Positions 1 to 7,790 are shown, counted from the first letter of the stretch. The stretch is DNA of 64,000 nucleotides from Bacillota bacterium (GCA_015059485.1 SVAH01000002.1:88391-152390); one strand, 5' to 3'. Notes: generated from the letters alone by a model not told the origin. A program made the numbers and translations.

Positions 1-546
1 CCTTAAATTTATTTCTATATTATTTCTAATTAAGTCTTTAATTTCTTTATCTGTTAATTTAATACTATTTACACATAATTGTGTTGCTATACCATGAGTA
101 TAAAATCTTACTTCACGATATATTTTTTTTGCATCTTCTAAAGATATTTTATATTGCTTTACCATCGCATTGATTGTTTCAAAGTTTCTATCAGTATTTA
201 ATACTTCTTCTACTGTTCTAGAACCAGCAAGATCAGCCATAAATAATGAAAAGAATACATTTGGTTCTTTCTTTGCATAAAAAGCATATGCATAACTTAT
301 AGTATATAAGTAATCTTTTATATCAACATATTTATATATAAAAGATGAATAGTCCTTTCTTAAATAAAATTTAAGATCTTCTTTATACTTATCAAAGTTA
401 GCATAGTTTTTAAATATTGGTTGTGTTGAGCACCCTATATATTTTGCAAGTTCTCTAACTGTTAGATTAGAGTAACCTTTTTCCTTTATAAATTCAACAC
501 TCTTTTCCAATATATCTTCTTTAGAAAACTTAATAGTTCTCGCCAT
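1..546 (-). CDS. TetR-family transcriptional regulator, C-terminus off the window
   Basis: 182 codons are visible and the frame is still open at base 1, so the protein is truncated only by the window edge. The N-terminus (MARTIKFSKEDILEKSVEFI, then a turn and recognition helix around TVRELAKYIGCSTQPIFKNY) is a TetR-type helix-turn-helix. The rest would be the ligand-binding and dimer domain. The start is the ATG at 546, with GAGGTG six bases upstream. Two identical 20-bp palindromes flank its promoter, so autorepression is likely. It is the outermost gene of the secA-downstream accessory array. Its ligand and other targets cannot be read from the sequence. Confidence 0.85.
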   Translation of the reverse strand, partial: MARTIKFSKEDILEKSVEFIKEKGYSNLTVRELAKYIGCSTQPIFKNYANFDKYKEDLKFYLRKDYSSFIYKYVDIKDYLYTISYAYAFYAKKEPNVFFSLFMADLAGSRTVEEVLNTDRNFETINAMVKQYKISLEDAKKIYREVRFYTHGIATQLCVNSIKLTDKEIKDLIRNNIEINLR

Positions 547-568
547 AAACATCACCTCACAAATGTAT

Positions 569-588
569 AAAATAACATTTGTTATTTT
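569..588. promoter_or_regulatory. TetR operator, proximal copy
   Basis: A perfect palindrome, AAAATAACA-TT-TGTTATTTT, lies between the -10 box and the start of the TetR gene. An identical copy sits 55 bp further upstream. TetR-family dimers commonly bind such sites to repress their own gene. Confidence 0.75.
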
Positions 589-590
589 AT

Positions 591-619
591 ACTATACACC
601 GCTTTTTGGCATTTGTCAA
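591..619 (-). promoter_or_regulatory. Promoter of the TetR gene
   Basis: On the minus strand this reads TTGACA-N17-TATAGT, a near-consensus SigA-type promoter, placed between the two operator palindromes. Confidence 0.8.
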
Positions 620-623
620 CATA

Positions 624-643
624 AAAATAACATTTGTTATTTT
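624..643. promoter_or_regulatory. TetR operator, distal copy
   Basis: Second exact copy of the 20-bp palindrome, immediately upstream of the -35 box. Paired occupancy would cage the promoter. Confidence 0.75.
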
Positions 644-679
644 ATTTTTGATGATTTAATATGTTTTTTAAGAAAAAAA

Positions 680-701
680 ACGTATCTAAAACGTATCTAA
701 A
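680..701 (-). repeat. Paired 11-bp direct repeat ACGTATCTAAA x2
   Basis: Two head-to-tail copies of ACGTATCTAAA with 11-bp period, about one helical turn, between the TetR promoter and the secA-tail copy at 783-827. The same pair recurs at 4862-4883. It is a candidate arm-type integrase site by its geometry. Confidence 0.6.
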
Positions 702-744
702 GTGCTTTTTTTGATAAAAATTACTCAAAATGTGGAACAAATAA

Positions 745-782
745 AAATCTCGCAATCCCTTTATTCATAAGGGAAAACGAGA
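745..782 (-). terminator. secA-type terminator accompanying the tail copy
   Basis: On the minus strand an ATCTCG...CGAGAT stem with an inner CCCTT/AAGGG stem, then TTTTAT, follows directly after the secA-like stop. It looks like the terminator of the donor secA gene carried along with the tail. Confidence 0.6.
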
Positions 783-827
783 TTATTTGCCATGACATTG
801 TTTATATTTGCGTCCTGAGCCACATGG
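783..827 (-). repeat. secA 3'-end copy 4 (outermost)
   Basis: 45 bp that still read PCGSGRKYKQCHGK-stop on the minus strand. This is a SEC-C zinc motif tail, in the CH rather than CC variant, with codons different from the resident secA. No open frame precedes it. It is the most diverged of four displaced copies and marks a module boundary. Confidence 0.8.
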
Positions 828-928
828 CACACTACACTCACTTCTGACTCGTTAAAATGCTTTAAATTTATCTTAATACTCTTTAATATCATTTAAAATA
901 TAATTAAAACTCATTAACTTTTTCTAAA

Positions 929-950
929 GTGTGGGTAAAGTAGTGGGTAA
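929..950 (-). repeat. Paired 11-bp direct repeat GTGTGGGTAAA
   Basis: GTGTGGGTAAA followed by GTAGTGGGTAA at 11-bp period, two bases past the S51 stop codon. The same element lies at 1832-1854 and 2989-3010, so the S51 and metallopeptidase genes each sit between two copies. Confidence 0.65.
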
Positions 951-952
951 TT

Positions 953-1711
953 TTACTTTATTATGCGTGATTCTTTTTTTGTATTACAAAGTGAAATATT
1001 ATTATCTTTTGCACACCAAATCTTGCCATTGTTTTCACAGTAAAACTCTAAATTACCATTTGTTGATTTAATAAGACTAACATCAGTAAGCCCATCTTCT
1101 CTTAAATAATCTTGTAACAAATAATAATCTCCATATTGGTTAGCTACTTTAATTAAATCTTCTTTCTTATAAGTTTCATCTCCAACAACTAATATATTAG
1201 GATATTCTTCCTCATCTGTGTTATTATGTGGATAAATTGAAATTCCGTCCAAATTTAATCCTTCTTCAATATGGAAGTCTGGATATTCTTCACTACATGG
1301 TGTAATTATAATATACTTTGACATTAACATTGCACCTGCACTAAAGCCTAACATTACTCCATCATATTTTTTCATAACTTCTAATAATCCTAATTTTTCA
1401 CACATTTCTTTTTGTTTAAATGGATCACCACCCATTAACATAACAAAACTAGCTTTGCTAACTATTTGTTGTGCTTCTTCTGGTGACATCTCAGGTGTAA
1501 TTATTGTACTTATTTCAAATTCTATTCCAATATTTTTAAAATGCTCAGTAAATGCTGGAACATATTTATCTTTGGCTTTTTGAATTTTTTCTGGACTTCC
1601 AGGAATATATACTATGCTTTTTTTATCTTTTAATTCACTTAAGAACATATCGCCTAACCCATGTCCAAAAGCATTATTAATATCAAATCCACTACAATAA
1701 TATCTTGTCAT
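953..1711 (-). CDS. S51-family (dipeptidase E-like) serine peptidase
   Basis: 252 aa, no signal peptide, so cytosolic. Peptidase S51 hallmarks are present: an LMGGDPF loop near residue 95, the nucleophile elbow GFSAGAM near 123-129 and a histidine in YPHNN near 162. The family includes dipeptidase E and cyanophycinase, and members cleave Asp-containing dipeptides or related substrates. The exact substrate is unknown here. The start ATG is set by the AGGAGTTGATA ribosome-binding site. The gene has its own extended -10 promoter and lies between two GTGTGGGTAAA repeat pairs. A second S51 domain occurs 4 kb away, fused to an acetyltransferase. Confidence 0.8.
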   Translation of the reverse strand: MTRYYCSGFDINNAFGHGLGDMFLSELKDKKSIVYIPGSPEKIQKAKDKYVPAFTEHFKNIGIEFEISTIITPEMSPEEAQQIVSKASFVMLMGGDPFKQKEMCEKLGLLEVMKKYDGVMLGFSAGAMLMSKYIIITPCSEEYPDFHIEEGLNLDGISIYPHNNTDEEEYPNILVVGDETYKKEDLIKVANQYGDYYLLQDYLREDGLTDVSLIKSTNGNLEFYCENNGKIWCAKDNNISLCNTKKESRIIK

Positions 1712-1730
1712 ATTATCAACTCCTATAAAT

Positions 1731-1739
1731 ATTATACCA
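1731..1739 (-). promoter_or_regulatory. Extended -10 promoter of the S51 gene
   Basis: Minus strand TGGTATAAT. The TATAAT lies 19 bases before the ATG and is followed by TATAGGAGTTGATA. Five genes of this array share the same geometry. Confidence 0.65.
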
Positions 1740-1831
1740 TGTTTTTTTCTATAAACTTTTATTAAAACGATTAATATTCTATTTTTTCTTTATTTATAAT
1801 AGGTTTAAAGCACTTTGCCTAAAACTCCAAT

Positions 1832-1854
1832 GTGTGGGTAAAAGTGTGGGTATT
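1832..1854 (-). repeat. Paired direct repeat GTGTGGGTAAA (12-bp period)
   Basis: Two copies of GTGTGGGTA between the S51 promoter and the metallopeptidase stop codon. No secA tail accompanies this pair. Confidence 0.65.
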
Positions 1855-1855
1855 T

Positions 1856-2869
1856 TTACTTTTTTATTCCTGTCCCTGGAGCACTCATTTCATCACCAAC
1901 TATTTGTGATGCTAGAGACCTTGTTTCACTTTTTAATAAATATTTTGAAAATGATCTGCAATCAGCATTAGCATCTAGTAAACATAAAAAGTATTTTCTA
2001 TCTATATCATCTAATACATCAAATTGCTTTTTTAAGGAAAGCTTTGCTCCTTTTCTTGGGTATATTTCATATTCATTTTCTGTTTCATTACCACTCAAAA
2101 CAACCTCTTTATCAGGATTATCCTTATAAGCTATTAAATCAACGCAATAAACATAATCTAATCTAAATAAAAAATCTTCAAATTCATATGGGAAATTATA
2201 AGTCTTTTTTGCTTCTTCATATACTTGTTTTAATTTGTTTATACCAGCATTATCTTCATATAAATAGTTAATAGCAACGAAGAAGTCTTTAGGAACATTT
2301 AACATAATGGACAATTTACTTAATATAGAATCATACATTTCATAATTATGAAGTGCAGATGTTATAACTCCTCCATTTAACATTCTTAATTTGTCTGAGG
2401 GAATTTCTTTTTCCTCAAAAGTTACATTATATATTTCTTCATATACTTTCTCAGCAAAATATTGCGTTTGAGCTTCCATTATCATTCTTCCAATATTTGA
2501 CTCTTGATTGATACCAACTTCATCATTTATTGGATTTGTTTGTACTGCATGATGCAATTCATGATAAACTGTTATTTCCCTTAATGGTTCTCCTAAATCT
2601 TTTCTTACATATATTATTTTACTTTTTGGTTCTCTTAATCCTTTACAATCAGGGCCCAGTTCTTTATAAATTTCACTATTTTGATCATAAAATTCAATTT
2701 TCGAAGCATATAATAAGGCATTATCAATTAATTTTTCTATATTATTAGCACCTAGTATTTGTTGATTCTTTAATAGCACACAAAAATAATTTGTAAAATA
2801 CTCTAATGTAGTGTTATCTATATTAGATTTTTTACTATATATATAATTTTTAATTTCTTCTCTGTTCAT
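1856..2869 (-). CDS. Putative HExxH zinc metallopeptidase
   Basis: 337 aa, soluble, no signal peptide. YHELHHAV near residue 103 is a zincin HExxH motif. IMEAQTQYFAE about 30 residues later could supply the third zinc ligand as in gluzincins. The family is not recognised beyond that, and the C-terminal third has no motif I can name. ATG codons occur at 2872 and 2869. The second is preferred because it keeps the GGAGTTGATA-NN-ATG spacing of the other array genes. It sits between GTGTGGGTAAA pairs at both ends, so it looks like a self-contained module. Confidence 0.65.
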   Translation of the reverse strand: MNREEIKNYIYSKKSNIDNTTLEYFTNYFCVLLKNQQILGANNIEKLIDNALLYASKIEFYDQNSEIYKELGPDCKGLREPKSKIIYVRKDLGEPLREITVYHELHHAVQTNPINDEVGINQESNIGRMIMEAQTQYFAEKVYEEIYNVTFEEKEIPSDKLRMLNGGVITSALHNYEMYDSILSKLSIMLNVPKDFFVAINYLYEDNAGINKLKQVYEEAKKTYNFPYEFEDFLFRLDYVYCVDLIAYKDNPDKEVVLSGNETENEYEIYPRKGAKLSLKKQFDVLDDIDRKYFLCLLDANADCRSFSKYLLKSETRSLASQIVGDEMSAPGTGIKK

Positions 2870-2888
2870 CATATCAACTCCTATATTA

Positions 2889-2897
2889 ATTATATCA
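2889..2897 (-). promoter_or_regulatory. Extended -10 promoter of the metallopeptidase gene
   Basis: Minus strand TGATATAAT, 19 bases before the preferred ATG, followed by TATAGGAGTTGATA. Confidence 0.65.
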
Positions 2898-2988
2898 TAA
2901 TTTTTAGAAATAATTTTAGCAAAGCAATAATTATTAATTAGATTCTTTGATTATGAGCATTTTTCTATAATTAAATGAAAATCAACAT

Positions 2989-3010
2989 GTGTGGGTAAAG
3001 TGTGGGTAGC
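2989..3010 (-). repeat. Paired 11-bp direct repeat GTGTGGGTAAA
   Basis: Two copies at 11-bp period between the glycosidase stop and the metallopeptidase promoter. Confidence 0.65.
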
Positions 3011-3042
3011 GTTGTAATTTTTACAACTTTTTAAGTAATTCT

Positions 3043-4692
3043 TTATCTATGCTTATGAGAAGGCTCAGTACTTTCATAATTTTGTGCTTCCGCTTGACTA
3101 AATTCTTGCTTTTTAATTAATTTTTTATGCGTTGGGAATAAACCTCCACAAGCAGTTGGAATTTGATGAATATCAGTGATACTTCCATCTGACCTTACTC
3201 TTTCTAAATTACAATCAATACCATCGGTTAATGACCAATATGATATACCATCTAGATGTACTCCCGATTCATTAATAACGCTTGATATTTCTCCAATTTT
3301 TTGATGTTTATATTCATAAACTTGTTCTAGAGTTACTTCAGGATTATTTCCAAATACTCTAGGTATTTGAGTTCTTCCTAGTGACATATCAAATTCAGTA
3401 ATTTGTATATGTTTTCCTGTTCTTTCTTGCAAAGTTCTAAAGTCTTCAAAGCATCGTCTAATTTTATTTTCATCTTCACCAATTGTTATATGCATTTGTG
3501 AACCTAATGTATCAATTAAACCAGGTCGTTTAGAATCAATTTTTCCTAATACCTCTAGCACTTTTTTTCTTCTTTCGTCATTTTCTAAAAACGGTTCATT
3601 ATACAGAAAGTTTACTCCTTCAGGTTTGTTTTTACGTGCATAATCAAATGCTGATAATAGTTCATCCATAGTTATACCATATTTATTTTCCCAAATATTT
3701 TTATATTCAGGAATTTCTCCAGGATATAAATCTCTATATAACTCTTTGTTTTCATCCAAAACTACTTTATATTTACCTGCTTTATTCTTTTTATATGAAC
3801 ACCACTTTTTTGTAGTATCATCATATATCATCGGATCAAAACTTACAATTTCATTAAATAAATCAACTGCATTAATAACTGGCTCTTCCTTACCATTTAT
3901 TTTAACTTTATGATTTGAATTATATTTATTTATAAAATCAATACTTTTTTTAACATAATCTTTTATTATTTCTAACATTTCTTCTTTAGATTTCCCTGCA
4001 AATAAATTATCCATTCCATCTTTAACTAATAATGAATGATATCTAACTTGTTTTCCATTCCTATATGCAAAATCCAAATCTCTTTCAGCAAAATAAAAAT
4101 CAAATCTTTTATCTGGATTACTTTTATCATATAAATCATTTACTACATTATATATTCTTCCAGAACCTATTAACATACTATTGAAACTTCCTAAATTATT
4201 ATTTAATAGCACCATTTCTTCATATAAGTCTTCAGATTTAAGTTGATCTCTTTCTGTGGATACAAAATGATGGCTCATATCAAATATTTCTTCATAATTG
4301 TTTGGGTATTTATTTTTAATAAATTCTCTTAACCATGACATAATTTCTGGTGAATTATTTGATATTGCATTTTTAATTATTTCTATATCGTTTTCTTGAA
4401 TTCCACAATGTCTAAGCTTATTATCTATATTAACTTTTTTATCTGCATCATGAAGTACCATAGTATCTTGATAACTTTTAAATACCAATCCCTTAAAATC
4501 ATCTAATGGCATGGTAATCATTTTTTCCAAATCTTCTTTACTATAATTATGTTTTATTTGATCACAATGAATAATAAAATCAATTAATTCATTATTATCC
4601 TTACATTGTATTATAGATAACAAGTCTATTTGTTCTGCACTAAAATATCCCCCAACTATATTTGTATTAACTTGTAAATTGTTTACATCCAT
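3043..4692 (-). CDS. GH10-like (endo-xylanase family) glycoside hydrolase
   Basis: 549 aa. About 150 N-terminal residues have no recognised domain. After that come GH10 landmarks in order: KQVRYHSLLVK (the strand-3 region), AVDLFNEIV with the acid/base glutamate, ITEFDMS with the nucleophile glutamate, and YWSLTDGIDCNLERV near the end. GH10 enzymes cleave beta-1,4-xylan and related glycans. No signal peptide is visible, which is unusual for a polysaccharide hydrolase and suggests action on imported oligosaccharides or a different role. The start is the ATG at 4692 after AGGAGAAGATA. It is the first gene of the GH10-metallopeptidase-S51 run. Confidence 0.7.
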   Translation of the reverse strand: MDVNNLQVNTNIVGGYFSAEQIDLLSIIQCKDNNELIDFIIHCDQIKHNYSKEDLEKMITMPLDDFKGLVFKSYQDTMVLHDADKKVNIDNKLRHCGIQENDIEIIKNAISNNSPEIMSWLREFIKNKYPNNYEEIFDMSHHFVSTERDQLKSEDLYEEMVLLNNNLGSFNSMLIGSGRIYNVVNDLYDKSNPDKRFDFYFAERDLDFAYRNGKQVRYHSLLVKDGMDNLFAGKSKEEMLEIIKDYVKKSIDFINKYNSNHKVKINGKEEPVINAVDLFNEIVSFDPMIYDDTTKKWCSYKKNKAGKYKVVLDENKELYRDLYPGEIPEYKNIWENKYGITMDELLSAFDYARKNKPEGVNFLYNEPFLENDERRKKVLEVLGKIDSKRPGLIDTLGSQMHITIGEDENKIRRCFEDFRTLQERTGKHIQITEFDMSLGRTQIPRVFGNNPEVTLEQVYEYKHQKIGEISSVINESGVHLDGISYWSLTDGIDCNLERVRSDGSITDIHQIPTACGGLFPTHKKLIKKQEFSQAEAQNYESTEPSHKHR

Positions 4693-4712
4693 AACTATCT
4701 TCTCCTATTTAT

Positions 4713-4721
4713 ATTATACCA
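4713..4721 (-). promoter_or_regulatory. Extended -10 promoter of the GH10-like gene
   Basis: Minus strand TGGTATAAT, 20 bases before the ATG, with AGGAGAAGATA between. Confidence 0.6.
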
Positions 4722-4775
4722 TCAAATATCAAATATTTATTTTAAATTTACTTAATGAAATTATAAAATTCTAAT

Positions 4776-4786
4776 TTTAGATACGT
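4776..4786 (+). repeat. Single inverted copy of ACGTATCTAAA
   Basis: TTTAGATACGT, the inverse of the paired element at 4862-4883, 75 bp away. Confidence 0.45.
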
Positions 4787-4861
4787 TTTGTATTTAATTT
4801 GAAAACTATATTTCAATATGCATTTTAGCCTTATTTTATAAGATTTTACAAAGTTTTTATA

Positions 4862-4883
4862 ACGTATCTAAAACGTATCTAAG
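4862..4883 (-). repeat. Paired 11-bp direct repeat ACGTATCTAAA x2
   Basis: Identical in core and period to the pair at 680-701. The two pairs enclose the GH10, metallopeptidase and S51 genes together with tail copy 4. Confidence 0.65.
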
Positions 4884-4924
4884 ACAATGGACACTCCAAA
4901 AATTACCCAAAAAGTGGAATCATA

Positions 4925-4963
4925 GAAAAACCCGCAATCCCTTATTTTATGTGGGTTCGCGGG
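4925..4963 (-). terminator. secA-type terminator accompanying the tail copy
   Basis: On the minus strand a GCCCGCGAACCC / GGGATTGCGGG stem and TTTTT directly follow the secA-like stop codon. It is an intact intrinsic terminator. Confidence 0.7.
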
Positions 4964-4964
4964 C

Positions 4965-5009
4965 TTATTTACCACAACACTGCTTATATTTTTTACCACT
5001 GCCACATGG
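4965..5009 (-). repeat. secA 3'-end copy 3
   Basis: 45 bp reading PCGSGKKYKQCCGK-stop on the minus strand, the same peptide as the resident SecA C-terminus with synonymous differences. Similarity to secA stops abruptly upstream of the proline codon. Confidence 0.85.
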
Positions 5010-5036
5010 ATAAAAAATTTGCTCTGTTTAGCTCCA

Positions 5037-5107
5037 CTTGGCTTCACAAAAGCCTTATTTTTCTTGCTGTTTTTCATTTGGCTTCACGCTATTTCACTCG
5101 GCTTCTA
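5037..5107 (-). repeat. Three copies of an 11-bp element (consensus YTYGGCTTCAC)
   Basis: Copies at 5037-5047, 5077-5087 and 5097-5107, 40 and 20 bp apart start to start. They lie between tail copy 3 and the S51-GNAT stop codon. This stretch (4693-5163) has no convincing gene and consists of repeats, a terminator and the tail. Confidence 0.5.
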
Positions 5108-5114
5108 TGGTAAA

Positions 5115-5151
5115 CTGTATCTAAAATTAGGTTGTTGCAATTTTTTGCAAC
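5115..5151 (-). repeat. CTGTATCTAAA plus TTGCAA pair
   Basis: One copy of CTGTATCTAAA, then TTGCAA twice, which also forms a GTTGCAA/TTGCAAC hairpin. The same two motifs, in doubled form, lie at the other end of the S51-GNAT gene (6367-6417). Confidence 0.6.
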
Positions 5152-5163
5152 TTTTATATACTC

Positions 5164-6291
5164 CTATTTTTTTAATATTTCCTGTTTTGGTTTCATCATT
5201 TGATAATGGAATTGTGTTTCTCCATTTGGTACAAAACCTAACCTAGCATATAGTGATCCAACTGGATTTTGTTTGAAATATTGAATTTCAATATCTCTAT
5301 CTTTGTTTTCTTCTAATTTATCTTTTAGTAACTTTGTTCCAATGCCTTTTCCTTGATATTCAGGAATAATACAAATATTTCCAATTTCATAATTACCATT
5401 CTCTAAAACTTCTCCATTATAGAATCCTATTTTTTGGTCTCCATTCATAATTATAAATGCATTAGGTTTAACAGTAGTTATAAATTTTTCAAAGTAATTT
5501 CTTTGATCTTCTTCTATCCATGCTCCCCAACATTCTTCTACATATTTTTTATATGCATTTTTCTTTACTTCATATACATATTCATAATCTTCATCTTCAT
5601 ACGGAACTAATTGTATTGTATCTACCATTTTTATTCCTCCATTTTCAAATTCATAATAAGGTCTTTCTCCAAAAATATTTATCTCATTTTCAGTTATATA
5701 AATAGTATCTTGTTCAGGTAATGCTATTACTGTTTCATTAGTACTTGAGTATTTTATTAAATAATCAGTATATTTTTTATGTATTTCTTCTGTTTTTGAA
5801 TTAGTATAATGTGCAAAAACAGACTTCCCATTTAATTTATCAAATCCTTTTGTATCAATAAGATTAACATCATTTCTATCCATAGCTAAGCAACTATTTA
5901 TATCATATCCAAATATAATTGCTCCAGCACTACATCCAATTACTATGCCACCATTGTCTAAATATTCATTTATTTTTTCAAAAATACCATTATCTTTGAT
6001 CCCTTTTAATAATTTGTATGTATTTCCACCACCTATGAAAATTGCAGAATAATTATTAAAATCAAATGATGCAAATTGTTCGAATGTTCTTGGCATATCA
6101 ACACCTACTACATCTACATTAGTTATTTGCTTTTGGAACCATTCATAGCATCCATCATACGGATGATCAGTTTCATCCATAGCTAGTGGAACATATAATA
6201 TTGGTTTATTATGATCCATTGCTTCATTTACTTTACTCATGGTCAAAGCTAATTCTTTTGTACTTCCTCCACCATTTAAGAATAATTTCAT
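5164..6291 (-). CDS. Fusion: S51-type peptidase domain + GNAT acetyltransferase domain
   Basis: 375 aa. Residues 1-210 form an S51/dipeptidase-E-like domain with NGGGSTKEL at the start, IGGGNTYKLL, the nucleophile elbow GCSAGAI and a histidine in AHYTNSK. Residues 225-375 form a GNAT domain with the acetyl-CoA loop YQGKGIGTKLL and a terminal YARLGFVP strand. The fusion suggests linked hydrolysis and N-acetylation of a small peptide or amino acid conjugate, for example detoxification. That pairing is inference. The start is the ATG at 6291 after AGGAGTTGATA. The gene is bracketed by CTGTATCTAAA and TTGCAA repeats and by secA tails on both sides. Confidence 0.8.
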   Translation of the reverse strand: MKLFLNGGGSTKELALTMSKVNEAMDHNKPILYVPLAMDETDHPYDGCYEWFQKQITNVDVVGVDMPRTFEQFASFDFNNYSAIFIGGGNTYKLLKGIKDNGIFEKINEYLDNGGIVIGCSAGAIIFGYDINSCLAMDRNDVNLIDTKGFDKLNGKSVFAHYTNSKTEEIHKKYTDYLIKYSSTNETVIALPEQDTIYITENEINIFGERPYYEFENGGIKMVDTIQLVPYEDEDYEYVYEVKKNAYKKYVEECWGAWIEEDQRNYFEKFITTVKPNAFIIMNGDQKIGFYNGEVLENGNYEIGNICIIPEYQGKGIGTKLLKDKLEENKDRDIEIQYFKQNPVGSLYARLGFVPNGETQFHYQMMKPKQEILKK

Positions 6292-6310
6292 AGTATCAAC
6301 TCCTATAGTT

Positions 6311-6319
6311 ATTATATCA
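6311..6319 (-). promoter_or_regulatory. Extended -10 promoter of the S51-GNAT gene
   Basis: Minus strand TGATATAAT, 19 bases before the ATG, followed by TATAGGAGTTGATA. Confidence 0.65.
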
Positions 6320-6366
6320 TAAAATGCACCTTATCTGTGTGGCAATGGTAAATTTAGACGTTTTTA

Positions 6367-6417
6367 CTGTATCTAAACTGTATCTAAAACAAAAAAATTG
6401 CAATAAATTGCAACTTT
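6367..6417 (-). repeat. CTGTATCTAAA x2 and TTGCAA x2
   Basis: Two CTGTATCTAAA copies at 11-bp period (6367-6388) and two TTGCAA copies 10 bp apart (6398-6417). They match the elements at 5115-5151 across the S51-GNAT gene. Confidence 0.65.
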
Positions 6418-6467
6418 CTTGAAATCATGAAATCTTCTAAAACCCTTATATTTATTGGCTTAAATAA

Positions 6468-6512
6468 CTATTTACCACAACATTGTTTATATTTTTTGCC
6501 ACTGCCACATGG
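6468..6512 (-). repeat. secA 3'-end copy 2
   Basis: 45 bp reading PCGSGKKYKQCCGK-stop on the minus strand. The terminator-like sequence after it is eroded. The gene-free stretch 6292-6674 holds only this tail, the repeats and the promoter of the S51-GNAT gene. Confidence 0.85.
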
Positions 6513-6612
6513 ACTGAGTGATACTATTTTCTAGCAATAACTTGCGAATAAGTTGTAATCAATGCTAATAATTTGTAAGTTTTTCAACAAATTTCTTAAA
6601 AAATCTCTCAGA

Positions 6613-6635
6613 AGTTATCTAAAAAGGTATCTAAA
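6613..6635 (-). repeat. Paired direct repeat, AGTTATCTAAA and AGGTATCTAAA
   Basis: 12-bp period, just past the GNAT stop. It matches the AGGTATCTAAA pair at 7831-7852 at the other end of the two-GNAT module. Confidence 0.65.
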
Positions 6636-6674
6636 ATACTTTTTTAATGATTTTTAGAATTTTTTTGTAAGTTC

Positions 6675-7178
6675 TTATATTTTTTCAAAATAATATACAT
6701 TCTCAGGTAATTGTAATTTTTCAAACATTCTCTGTTTTATATATTTACCACCAATATGTTCATAAAATTCATTTGATGGATTTCCTACTAAACATCCTAT
6801 GACCATTTTATCAAAATTCATTTCTTTTAATTCGTTAATACCTGCTTCTATTAATTTTTTTCCAAATCCATATCCTTTGTATCCGTTAATAATATATACC
6901 GCATGTATTTCACCGCAATTATCATAATCAGTTTCATCTGTTGATCCAACATTTATAAATCCTACTAATTTATCATCAACTTCTAAAACATATTGGTGAT
7001 TTTCTTTTTCATCAAATTTGTTATAAGAGTTCTTAGCCCTTTCTTCTTCATTATTATATAAATTATCTAAAAATTCATCAGGCACAATTCCCCTATATGT
7101 TTCATTCCAAGCAACAGTAACAACATGAGCTACATCTGCACAATCTCTTCTTTCTTTTTTTCTTATTTTATAGTCCAT
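6675..7178 (-). CDS. GNAT-family N-acetyltransferase
   Basis: 167 aa, single GNAT domain. YKGYGFGKKLI near residue 100 is the acetyl-CoA pyrophosphate loop. VGNPSNEFYEHIGGKYI is the typical C-terminal helix-strand with the conserved tyrosine. The substrate is unknown. The start is two bases after the stop of the upstream GNAT gene, so the two form one translationally linked operon, with AAAGG inside the upstream gene's end as ribosome-binding site. It has no promoter of its own, unlike the other array genes. Confidence 0.8.
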   Translation of the reverse strand: MDYKIRKKERRDCADVAHVVTVAWNETYRGIVPDEFLDNLYNNEEERAKNSYNKFDEKENHQYVLEVDDKLVGFINVGSTDETDYDNCGEIHAVYIINGYKGYGFGKKLIEAGINELKEMNFDKMVIGCLVGNPSNEFYEHIGGKYIKQRMFEKLQLPENVYYFEKI

Positions 7179-7180
7179 AA

Positions 7181-7771
7181 TTATTTAACCTTTCCATTTG
7201 AAACATATGGCTCATATATTTCTTTATATTTTTCAAGTGCATTTTTTACATCAATATTATAATCTACAACCATACATTTTTCATCTTCATTATAATATTC
7301 TTTTACTCTTACTCCACCTAAGGCTTCCATGGTTTTCCAAGATGCAGGATTATCTAAATCAGCATCCATAAATACCGTTTCAATTCCATATTCATCGCAT
7401 ACTTTTAAACCTAAATATAGGTTTACTTTATTATATCCTTTTCCTCTTTCAGTTGGGCGAATGCCATAACCAATATGACCACCAAATTTACTTAATCTTT
7501 CATTTAAAGCAGTTCTAATATTAATCATTCCCACAATTCGATGATCACTTTCTCTTACTAAGAAATATGTTCTAGCAGGAACTCTTTCTTCACTTGGTGT
7601 CATGGTATAATCTTTTTCTAATTTATCTAGCCATCCTTCATAATTATCAAGATATCTATGTAATCCACCTGATCCATTAATATCAGATTTATATTCATAA
7701 TGCTCATTAATATACTCGATTGCTTCGTTTTTTCTTTCTATCGATGGTATTTCAAAATATAATTTTTCCAT
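7181..7771 (-). CDS. GNAT-family N-acetyltransferase (RimJ/RimL-like)
   Basis: 196 aa. GYGIRPTERGKGY near residue 118 carries the RGKG acetyl-CoA loop, and DNPASWKTMEALGG is the typical asparagine-serine helix of RimJ/RimL-type acetyltransferases. The substrate is unknown. The start is the ATG at 7771, not the longer frame opening at 7888. An AGGAGTTGATA ribosome-binding site and an extended -10 box sit immediately upstream, while the longer frame would run through them and into the repeats. First gene of the two-GNAT module. Confidence 0.8.
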   Translation of the reverse strand: MEKLYFEIPSIERKNEAIEYINEHYEYKSDINGSGGLHRYLDNYEGWLDKLEKDYTMTPSEERVPARTYFLVRESDHRIVGMINIRTALNERLSKFGGHIGYGIRPTERGKGYNKVNLYLGLKVCDEYGIETVFMDADLDNPASWKTMEALGGVRVKEYYNEDEKCMVVDYNIDVKNALEKYKEIYEPYVSNGKVK

Positions 7772-7790
7772 ATTATCAACTCCTATATTA

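Noticed and set aside
4868..5246. Short open frames on both strands across the secA-tail region between the GH10-like gene and the S51-GNAT gene
   Set aside because: They run through the tail copy, terminator and repeats, lack ribosome-binding sites and look like chance frames in repeat DNA.
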